Assembly: GCA_946478675.1 (NCBI GenBank)
Contig: CAMLEF010000092.1
Span: 1 to 13,211, forward strand
Length of the DNA stretch: 13,211 nucleotides
Direction of reading: 5' to 3'
Source: an uncultured Flavobacteriales bacterium
Lineage (GTDB): Bacteria > Bacteroidota > Bacteroidia > Palsa-965
Shown in pieces: positions 8,002 through 13,211 of this stretch. Position 1 is the stretch's first letter; each line of letters starts with the position of its first letter. The notes under the pieces were generated by a model, which was not told where the DNA came from, made no database searches, and worked only from the letters and a program-made list of their open reading frames with translations. Made by a program: the position numbers and the translations under genes.

Positions 8002-8037
8002 AAAAAAACCCCCGGTGGAGTGTAGTCCGGGGAGTTT
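8002..8037 (-). terminator. Intrinsic terminator or attenuator hairpin before the cbb3 locus
   Basis: On the minus strand the RNA reads AAACUCCCCGG (8037-8027), an 11-nt loop (8026-8016), then CCGGGGGUUU (8015-8006) running into U residues to 8002. The stem is 10 bp with one bulged U, GC-rich at the top, and is followed by a run of seven U in total, a classic Rho-independent form. It ends 14 nt before the ATG of the first gene. It may end the hemerythrin-usp transcript or a small RNA. Because no full promoter fits between it and the ATG, it may instead control read-through into the operon. Confidence 0.75.
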
Positions 8038-8102
8038 ATGAATCCTTTCCGCCACCCGCTCCGTGGCAAAGACTTGCCCGTACACTCCAGCGGAGAAGGA
8101 TT
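8002..8102 (-). ncRNA. Candidate structured leader RNA or small RNA with pseudoknot
   Basis: Read on the minus strand, four elements stand out. Arm B5' (8102-8090) pairs with B3' (8052-8041) over 12 bp with one bulge. Arm A5' UGGAGUGUA (8089-8081), directly after B5', is perfectly complementary over 9 nt to A3' UACACUCCA (8024-8016), which lies in the terminator loop. Between them are a GGCAA-GUCU-UUGCC hairpin seen at 8078-8065 and an alternative GCCAC/GUGGC stem at 8067-8051. The order B5'-A5'-B3'-A3' is that of an H-type pseudoknot. Thus the upstream part can interact with the terminator loop, the layout expected for an attenuator or riboswitch-like leader. A free small RNA ending at the terminator is the main alternative. 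I cannot assign it to a known RNA class, and the 5' end is not determined. Confidence 0.5.
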
Positions 8103-8126
8103 GTTTCTTGATCAGTTTTGAGAATC

Positions 8127-8145
8127 CTGACAGTGCAAAAGTCAG
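8127..8145. promoter_or_regulatory. 19-bp inverted repeat, possible operator
   Basis: The plus strand has CTGAC, nine bases, then GTCAG, a perfect 5-bp inverted repeat. It overlaps the minus-strand octamer GACTTTTG (8143-8136), which matches seven of eight positions of the Bacteroidota -7 consensus. It lies upstream of the structured leader, where a promoter for the cbb3 locus would be expected. This could be an operator overlapping a promoter, but short dyads of this kind occur by chance. Confidence 0.2.
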
Positions 8146-8187
8146 CATGCCGCAGCTGGTTACCGATGAGCCGTGTCAGCAGCGCGG

Positions 8188-8201
8188 CTGATCTTTATCA
8201 G
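8188..8201. promoter_or_regulatory. Candidate CRP/FNR-family binding site
   Basis: CTGATctttATCAG is a perfect inverted repeat matching the FNR consensus TTGATnnnnATCAA at 8 of 10 specified positions (outermost bases differ). It overlaps the usp stop codon and lies about 60 bp upstream of the weak -7-like box at 8143-8136. cbb3 operons are commonly controlled by FNR-type oxygen sensors, which makes the site plausible; the regulator itself is not in the window. Confidence 0.28.
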
Positions 8202-9016
8202 GATTTGCCGGTCAGCGCCAGCAGCGGGCGGCTCGTGCTGAAGGCGATCCTGCGGCTCACGCTGCTGTGAAAAAGATCTTTGTACCACGGCAAATGATGC
8301 GGCACGACGGCGATCCAGTCGGCATTCACTTTATCGGACGTGGTGCCGATCGCGTGAAGAATGTTGTCGTCCACCGGGAAATGCCAGGTGTGCGGATGAT
8401 CTTTCATGCGGTTTTCAAGACGGATGCCCGAGCGGCTTTCTTCTGCCGTCGTTACCTGTTCTTCGCGCACGACGTTGATCACGTGAATGTCGAAATTGAA
8501 AAGCTTCGACAGCTGCTCCAGCTCTTCGATCTCATTCCAGTCGCGTTCCGTGTTCAGGTCGGTCGCCAGCAGGATCGTGGACGGCGCATGAAACTTCACG
8601 CCTTCCGGGATGATCAGCGCGGGCACTTCCATGCGATGAAGGCTGGCCGTAGCCACACTGCCGAGCAAACGGCCGAGCGCATTCGTTTCATGCATGCCCA
8701 TCACCATCAGCTCCACGTTATTCTCTTTGGCGTATTCCTGCATTTCTTCTGCCGCAAATCCCATGCGCTGGACGGCAGTCGTTTTTACGCCCCACGTTTT
8801 CGCAAGACGATCGGCTTCCGATTGCACCGCCGACTGCTGGATGTCTTCCAGCTCGGTGATCGAAACGGCAACCGGGGTTTCCCCCATCGGGGCCGGCGGT
8901 GCCCAGCTGTGTAAAACGACCAGCGAGGTTCCGCCCGTAAGAGCGAGCTGTGCGGCATAATCGCCGGCATTGCGCGCAGCGGGAGAATAATCGGTGGCAA
9001 GAAGAATGGGTTTCAT
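8198..9016 (-). CDS. Universal stress protein with two UspA domains
   Basis: A 272-residue cytoplasmic protein made of two tandem UspA domains. The first covers about residues 1-140, starting MKPILLATDYSPAARNA with the conserved Asp 9, and carries the nucleotide-binding pattern G107-x7-G115-x3-GS (119-120) before VPALIIP. The second covers about 144-272, starting TILLATDLN, but its loop has HSSV (250-253) in place of the glycine-rich motif, so ATP binding there is doubtful. The family binds ATP or senses stress, often low oxygen or stationary phase. The start at 9016 is 1 nt after the hemerythrin-like stop; the frame stays open upstream, but that part has no Usp similarity and overlaps the neighbouring gene. 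The gene is co-transcribed with the hemerythrin-like gene. Confidence 0.93.
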   Translation of the reverse strand: MKPILLATDYSPAARNAGDYAAQLALTGGTSLVVLHSWAPPAPMGETPVAVSITELEDIQQSAVQSEADRLAKTWGVKTTAVQRMGFAAEEMQEYAKENNVELMVMGMHETNALGRLLGSVATASLHRMEVPALIIPEGVKFHAPSTILLATDLNTERDWNEIEELEQLSKLFNFDIHVINVVREEQVTTAEESRSGIRLENRMKDHPHTWHFPVDDNILHAIGTTSDKVNADWIAVVPHHLPWYKDLFHSSVSRRIAFSTSRPLLALTGKS

Positions 9017-9017
9017 G

Positions 9018-9539
9018 TCAGTTTTTTTTAGCGGATTTGATTTGTTCGAGTCGGGGGAAGAGGTATTCCTCTTCGATGAAGGCCATGCGGAGAAAATCCT
9101 GCTCGAGGTCGTCGAGATGCGCGTAGGCCAGCTTGTGCGCGGGACTTGCGGGAGGATCGAAACGGAAATCGTGCGTGAGCAGGCGCAGGTTGCGATAAAG
9201 TTGTCGCTGCTCCTCGTGCTCGTCGGAAAGTTCCTGTATGAATACCGAGAGCTCCTTCGCAGTAAGTTCATCGCTCCTTTGCTCCCCTGTCGCAAAAAGC
9301 GGGAAGAGCAGTTGCTTTTCTTTGCCGCAATGCTCGTCGAAACGCTTTTCAATCTGGTGCACCAGCTTCCGTACTTTCTTCAGCTCGTCGTTTTCCGGTT
9401 CCACTTTGCATGCTGCTTCGATCTGCACAATTGCCAGTCCGAAGGCCTGCTTTTGTCCCGGCTGATATTCTTCTACCACCAGCGCCATCAGCTCGCGCGT
9501 CGTCAACATTTTGTATTCGCCGGATTTAATCGTTTTCAT
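9018..9539 (-). CDS. Hemerythrin-like (RIC/YtfE-related) protein with reduced ligand set
   Basis: A 173-residue helical protein resembling the hemerythrin domain of RIC/YtfE/ScdA di-iron proteins, which repair iron-sulfur centres after NO or oxidative damage. The second-helix motif is DEHCGKEKQLLFPLF (68-82, with H70 and E74), the third helix has DEHEEQ (H108) and the last has FIEEEYLFP (154-162, E156 aligned with YtfE E208). The usual His in the first helix is not visible in the stretch around residues 23-40, and the His four residues before E156 is replaced by M152. The N-terminal ScdA domain is absent. Metal binding is therefore uncertain. I chose the ATG at 9539 because a -7 box lies 19 nt upstream; a second Met at residue 11 is possible. 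It heads a two-gene operon with the universal stress protein. Confidence 0.75.
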   Translation of the reverse strand: MKTIKSGEYKMLTTRELMALVVEEYQPGQKQAFGLAIVQIEAACKVEPENDELKKVRKLVHQIEKRFDEHCGKEKQLLFPLFATGEQRSDELTAKELSVFIQELSDEHEEQRQLYRNLRLLTHDFRFDPPASPAHKLAYAHLDDLEQDFLRMAFIEEEYLFPRLEQIKSAKKN

Positions 9540-9557
9540 GATGTAATAATTCTGAAC

Positions 9558-9565
9558 CAAAATTA
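9558..9565 (-). promoter_or_regulatory. Candidate promoter (-7 box) of the hemerythrin-usp operon
   Basis: The minus strand reads TAATTTTG, an exact Bacteroidota -7 consensus TAnnTTTG, ending 18 nt before the ATG of the hemerythrin-like gene. A TTG lies upstream at 9583-9581, but its 15-nt spacing from the box is shorter than the usual roughly 20. The AT-rich stretch from 9540 to 9566 stands out from the GC-rich surroundings, which supports a promoter. Confidence 0.5.
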
Positions 9566-9647
9566 TCCCTGCATTTCCGGCAACTGCATGACCCCGCTCA
9601 GGCACCCGCGTGAGGTTCGTCAGCCGGGCTTCTTGTATCTTCGGCTC

Positions 9648-9980
9648 ATGCGCCTGCTGACGGACGATGTAGAAATTTTTTCCTGGCTTGAAGAAGCCGG
9701 TGCCGATCGTTTCGACCCGACACGTCCTTCGGTGCTGGAAATTCAAAAGGGAAATTGCTGCGGCGTGCTCGTCTTTAACCCGCATGGTGTGCGGAAAGGA
9801 TGCAAGCTCTTCCTGCTCGACCGTTACCAGCTCACTGCAGAAGCGCGGTTATTATTGAACGAATTGCTCCTTCTTCCCGACGACGAGGATTTCGCCGGAC
9901 TCAAGAACGACGCGCTTCTCCTCTGTGAACAGCTGCTTTCACGCCGCGACAACGAAATGTTTTTCTTCGACGCGCATTGA
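9648..9980 (+). CDS. Unrecognised 110-residue acidic protein
   Basis: I do not recognise this protein. Codon choice resembles the neighbouring genes, with GAC, CTC/CTG and GAA preferred, which supports real coding. It has no signal peptide or membrane helix. The sequence begins MRLLTDDVEIFSWLEEAG, has a middle section GNCCGVLVFNPHG (residues 35-47), and then two predicted helices rich in Leu (about 64-75 and 83-99). Cysteines are at 37, 38, 52 and 93. It is divergent from the hemerythrin-like gene, with 108 bp between the two starts, and is followed by 93 bp of non-coding sequence before the large surface-protein gene. The frame stays open upstream of 9648, antisense to the hemerythrin and usp genes; I take the first Met outside that overlap. 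Real but lineage-restricted is the best reading. Confidence 0.6.
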   Translation: MRLLTDDVEIFSWLEEAGADRFDPTRPSVLEIQKGNCCGVLVFNPHGVRKGCKLFLLDRYQLTAEARLLLNELLLLPDDEDFAGLKNDALLLCEQLLSRRDNEMFFFDAH

Positions 9981-10073
9981 GAAGTGCCTATCGGTTAAAG
10001 CTCGTATTCTGCCGGTGAATGGAACAAAACTCCCGCTGCGGCCGTATAAACGGTTCCCACCAGCGAAGGTTCT

Positions 10074-13000
10074 ATGGCAAAAACAGCTACCAAACACTAC
10101 CTTCCGCTTGTTTTATTAGCCTTGCTCACAGCACTCCTGCTCACGCCGGGGCGCCTGCAGGCACAACGCGGAAACGAATTCTGGCTCGCGCCACCCGACA
10201 TCACTGATCTGCACAACGCTCCGGGAGGAGAACCGTTGTACCTGATCATTTCTTCTGCCGGCGCAGCCTCCACCGTAACGATCGACCAGCCCGCCAACGG
10301 CACGTTCACGCCGATCGTTGTGACGGTCCAGGCCAACAAATCGAAAAGGGTCAACCTGACGTCGTTCAAGAGCGTTCTTGAAACGCGTCCGACCAACACG
10401 GTTTGCAACACCGGCCTGCACGTCGTTTCGACGACACCGATCACGTGCTACTACGAGTGCGCGAATACCAACAACACCGACATCTGGGCGCTGAAAGGCC
10501 CCAACGCGCTCGGCACGCAATTCTACATCCCGCTGCACAAGCACGCGCCGTTCAACAACGAAGCGTCCTTCGCCGCACCGCACCAGGCCTTCGCCTCCTT
10601 CGACATCTGCGCGACGGTGAACGGAACCCAGGTGACGATCTACTCGCCCACACCGGTCGACGGACACGCCGCGCTGCAGCAATTCACCATTACGCTGAAC
10701 CGCGGACAAACGTATTCCTGCGGCTGGACCGGCACCAACTGGTCGGTGCCTTCGACGCACCCTTCCGGCGCTGTCGTGCTCGCCTCGCAGCCCATCGTCG
10801 TTTCGCTGAAAGACGATTCGGACCACAACCCTTCCGGCGGCTGCTACGATATCATGGGCGACCAGCTCGTTCCGACGAACGTAGTCGGCACCGATTACAT
10901 CGCGGTGAAAGGCTCGCTCAACAATACCGGTGATGAAAGCGTCGTCCTCATGCCGACGCAAAACAACACGCAGGTGTTCGTCGACGGCAGCTCCACGCCG
11001 ATCGCAACACTTTTCGCCGGTGAATATTTCCGCATCGACATCGACTCGCTCTCGTCGAGTACAAACAATGCGATCTACATCCATTGTACGCAGCCAACTT
11101 ACGCGATACACATCACCGGTTTCGGTTGCGAGATGGGACAGGCGCTGCTGCCCCCGCTCAACTGCGCCGGCTCGCAACAGCTGAACTTCGTCCGCGACGA
11201 TAACCAGACTTTTTACATCACGCTGCTGTGCCGTGCGGCGGCCGTAAACGCGTTTACGATCACCGGCCCGGGAACCGCCACCATTCCTCCCGCTTCTTTC
11301 GTGACCGTTCCGGGAACCGGCGGCACATGGAAAGCGGCGCGTATCCAGTACAACACCACGCAGGTGCCCGTCGACTCCACGTTTATCGTCACGAACTCCG
11401 CCGATGTGTTTGCGCTCGGTGTCGTGAACGGCGGCGCTTCGTCCGGTTGTAAGTACGGTTACTTTTCCGAATTCGTCGCGCCGATCGCGGTGAACGCAGG
11501 GCCCGACCAGACGAAGTGCGCGAATACAACAGCGACATTAAGCGGAACGATCTCCGGCGGAACAACAACTGGCATCTGGTCGACTTCCGGAACAGGAACG
11601 TTCTCACCGAGCAACACCGCGCTGAATGCCACTTACACGCCCAGCGCCGGTGATGCCGCATTGGGAACCGTAACATTAACACTGACCTCCACCGGCGCCT
11701 GCAACCCGGTGTCCGATCAAATGGTGCTGACGATTACGCCGGCGCCGACGGCCAATGCAGGCCCCGATCAAAGTGTCTGCCGCAACAATGCGAACGTCTC
11801 GCTCAATGGAGTCGTGACGGTTGCTTCCGGCGGCGTATGGACCGGCGGCGCAGGAACGTTTACGCCTTCGAACAACGTGCTCAACCCCGTGTACACGCCG
11901 ACAGCAGCCGAGTTGTCTGCGGGCAGTCTCACGCTGGTGCTCACGACAACCGGCAACGGTATTTGCAACGCGGTTTCGGATAACGTGCTGATCACGTTTA
12001 CACCGGCGCCGGTCGTGAATGCAGGCGCCGACCAGACGAAATGCGGAAACAACCCGAATGCGACGCTCGCAGGAAGTGTGACGGGCGCAACCGGTGGCGT
12101 ATGGACCGGCGGAACGGGCGGCTTCTCGCCTTCCGCTTCTGCGCTCAACGCCGTTTACACACCGAGCGCTTCTGAAATTTCCGCAGGAAGCGTAACACTG
12201 ACTTTGACGTCGACCGGTAACGGCACCTGCAACGCGGTGAGCGACCAGATGACGATTTTCTATACGGCGCCTCCGACGGCCAACGCAGGTCCTGACCAGA
12301 CGAAATGCGCGAACAACGCTGCAACGACACTGGCAGGAAGTGTAACGGTCGCTTCCGGCGGACAATGGTCGGGTGGCCTCGGTACCTTCTCGCCGAGCAA
12401 CACTTCGCTCAATGCCGTTTATACGCCGACTGCAGCAGAGATCGCTTCCGGCAGTATCACGCTCACGCTGACGACGACCGGCAACGGAACGTGTTCTTCC
12501 GTCACCGACCAGGTCACGATCTTCTTCACGACGGCGCCGACTGCAAATGCCGGCCCCGACCAAACCGTTTGCGCCAACAACCCGACGGTAACGCTTGCCG
12601 GTTCCTTCACGGTAGCCAGCGGCGCAGCATGGACCGGTGGCGGTGGTGTTTATTCGCCGAACAACACGACGATGAATGCTACGTACCTGCCGACAGCCGC
12701 AGAACGCACCGCAGGAACCGTAACGCTGACGTTAACCACCACCGGCAACGGCGGATGCACGGCAGTCAGCGACCAGGTAGTCATCACGATCACACCAGCC
12801 CCGACAGTCAACGCAGGCCCCGACCAAACGAAATGCGGCAACAACCCGACGGCAACGCTCGCAGGAAGTGTGACGGTGGCTTCGGGCGGAAACTGGAGCG
12901 GTGGTGCAGGAACATTCTCGCCGAGCTCTTCCGCACTCAACGCGACTTACACGCCGACGGCTGCTGAAGTTTCCGCAGGAAGTGTAACACTCACGCTCAC

Positions 13001-13211
13001 GACAACCGGCAACGGAACCTGCAACGCAGTATCCGACCAGGTCACGATCTTCTACACCGCACCGCCGACTGCGAACGCAGGCCCTGACCAGACGAAGTGC
13101 GCGAACAACGCCGCAACAACGCTCGCAGGAAGTGTGACGGTGGCTTCGGGCGGAAACTGGTCGGGTGGTCTCGGAACGTTTGCCCCGGGCAACACCGCGC
13201 TCAACGCCGTG
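10074..13211 (+). CDS. Large secreted repeat protein with IgGFc-binding-like N-terminus (3' end outside window)
   Basis: The first 1046 residues are visible and the frame is open at the window end. Residues 1-30 form a signal peptide (basic start, Leu-rich core, cleavage expected after LQA at 30). Residues 31 to about 465 begin GNEFWLAPPD and resemble the IgGFc-binding N-terminal region found in many Bacteroidota surface proteins; landmarks are TPITCYYECAN, ALGTQFYIPL, SQPIVVSLKDDS and GDQLVPTNVVGTDY. From about residue 474 come at least seven Ig/PKD-like repeats of 87-88 residues built on NAGPDQTKCxNN ... GGxWSGGxGTFSPS ... LNAxYTPTAAE ... GSVTLTLTTTGNGTCNAVSDQ (listed here as separated pieces). 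Each complete repeat has two Cys, probably a disulfide pair. Such proteins usually end with a type IX secretion or gliding-motility C-terminal domain; that part is not visible. A cell-surface or adhesin role is inference. A weak start context is normal for Bacteroidota. Confidence 0.9.
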   Translation, partial: MAKTATKHYLPLVLLALLTALLLTPGRLQAQRGNEFWLAPPDITDLHNAPGGEPLYLIISSAGAASTVTIDQPANGTFTPIVVTVQANKSKRVNLTSFKSVLETRPTNTVCNTGLHVVSTTPITCYYECANTNNTDIWALKGPNALGTQFYIPLHKHAPFNNEASFAAPHQAFASFDICATVNGTQVTIYSPTPVDGHAALQQFTITLNRGQTYSCGWTGTNWSVPSTHPSGAVVLASQPIVVSLKDDSDHNPSGGCYDIMGDQLVPTNVVGTDYIAVKGSLNNTGDESVVLMPTQNNTQVFVDGSSTPIATLFAGEYFRIDIDSLSSSTNNAIYIHCTQPTYAIHITGFGCEMGQALLPPLNCAGSQQLNFVRDDNQTFYITLLCRAAAVNAFTITGPGTATIPPASFVTVPGTGGTWKAARIQYNTTQVPVDSTFIVTNSADVFALGVVNGGASSGCKYGYFSEFVAPIAVNAGPDQTKCANTTATLSGTISGGTTTGIWSTSGTGTFSPSNTALNATYTPSAGDAALGTVTLTLTSTGACNPVSDQMVLTITPAPTANAGPDQSVCRNNANVSLNGVVTVASGGVWTGGAGTFTPSNNVLNPVYTPTAAELSAGSLTLVLTTTGNGICNAVSDNVLITFTPAPVVNAGADQTKCGNNPNATLAGSVTGATGGVWTGGTGGFSPSASALNAVYTPSASEISAGSVTLTLTSTGNGTCNAVSDQMTIFYTAPPTANAGPDQTKCANNAATTLAGSVTVASGGQWSGGLGTFSPSNTSLNAVYTPTAAEIASGSITLTLTTTGNGTCSSVTDQVTIFFTTAPTANAGPDQTVCANNPTVTLAGSFTVASGAAWTGGGGVYSPNNTTMNATYLPTAAERTAGTVTLTLTTTGNGGCTAVSDQVVITITPAPTVNAGPDQTKCGNNPTATLAGSVTVASGGNWSGGAGTFSPSSSALNATYTPTAAEVSAGSVTLTLTTTGNGTCNAVSDQVTIFYTAPPTANAGPDQTKCANNAATTLAGSVTVASGGNWSGGLGTFAPGNTALNAV
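11493..13211 (+). repeat. In-frame tandem repeat array, units of 261/264 bp, continuing past the window
   Basis: Units begin (Asn codon of the NAG motif) at 11493, 11754, 12018, 12282, 12546, 12810 and 13074. The first unit is 261 bp and the next five are exactly 264 bp (88 codons); the seventh is cut by the window end. The units fall into three types in a fixed order: units 2 and 5 have (S/T)VC after DQ, units 3 and 6 have TKCGNNP, units 4 and 7 have TKCANNAATTL. The linkers follow the same order, with IFYTAPPTA at the end of units 3 and 6. A 44-bp block is identical between units 6 and 7 (12853-12896 and 13117-13160). Confidence 0.95.

Noticed and set aside
8171..8190. Small inverted repeat after usp as its terminator
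   Set aside because: The stem is only about 5 bp with a long loop and no U run on the minus strand; the hairpin at 8037-8002 is a far better terminator.
9017..9352. N-terminal extension of the usp frame by 112 codons
   Set aside because: The added part is Ser/Arg-rich, overlaps the hemerythrin-like gene in another frame and has no Usp similarity; MKPILLATDYS is the normal domain start.
9540..9785. N-terminal extension of the hemerythrin-like frame by 82 codons
   Set aside because: It runs through the exact -7 promoter box and overlaps the divergent 110-residue gene; it has no hemerythrin features.
10116..11177. Long open frame on the minus strand (353 codons) opposite the IgGFc-like region
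   Set aside because: Composition (Arg, Val, Asp rich) is that of an antisense shadow of GC-rich coding DNA; the plus strand encodes a recognisable secreted protein.
11676..12563. Long open frame on the minus strand (295 codons) opposite the repeat array
   Set aside because: It is Arg/Cys-rich and low in complexity, mirrors the 264-bp repeat on the other strand, and matches no family; the plus-strand frame has signal peptide and domain logic.
11493..13211. Repeat array as CRISPR or satellite DNA
   Set aside because: The units are 264 bp, in frame throughout, and encode similar protein domains; there are no spacers.

Overview
The window reads as a piece of chromosome from a Bacteroidota bacterium, probably an environmental Chitinophagales/Sphingobacteriia-like lineage with fairly GC-rich codon use. 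The reasons are a fused CcoN-CcoO oxidase subunit, a single-haem CcoP with a long hydrophobic N-terminus, starts that lack clear Shine-Dalgarno sequences, TAnnTTTG-type -7 boxes, and a secreted protein with AGPDQ-type tandem repeats. The exact taxon is inference.

From 1 to 7987 everything is on the minus strand and forms a cbb3-type (high-affinity, microaerobic) cytochrome oxidase locus. In transcription order it holds an unrecognised 133-residue protein (7987-7586), a DoxX-family membrane protein (7553-7101), a CcoI-like copper P-type ATPase that overlaps doxX by 32 bp (7132-4715), ccoS (4627-4451), a fused ccoNO (4445-2256), ccoQ (2249-2067), ccoP (2033-855) and ccoG (848 to beyond base 1). 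Gaps inside the structural part are 5 to 33 bp. CcoNO, CcoQ and CcoP make the enzyme; CcoI, CcoS and CcoG supply and handle copper and help assembly. Haem and CuB ligands are all present in CcoN. An 87-bp gap before ccoS carries an exact Bacteroidota -7 box and may hold an internal promoter.

The 210-bp gap 7988-8197 is the most interesting non-coding stretch. On the minus strand it has a strong intrinsic-terminator hairpin with seven U residues ending only 14 nt before the first start codon of the operon. Just upstream are two long complementary arms in the interleaved order of a pseudoknot, one of which pairs with the terminator loop. This could be an attenuator/riboswitch-like leader or a small RNA; I cannot match it to a known class.

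Further upstream on the minus strand, a hemerythrin-like protein (9539-9018) and a tandem-domain universal stress protein (9016-8198) form a two-gene operon with a 1-nt gap, consistent with an oxygen/NO/stress theme. A divergent 110-residue unrecognised protein lies at 9648-9980 on the plus strand.

From 10074 to the window end, on the plus strand, is the start of a very large secreted protein: signal peptide, an IgGFc-binding-like N-terminal region of about 440 residues, then at least seven 87/88-residue repeats that also show a three-unit higher-order pattern. It runs off the end of the window. No gene-free stretch exceeds 300 bases. I saw no tRNA, rRNA, CRISPR array, transposase or insertion sequence.
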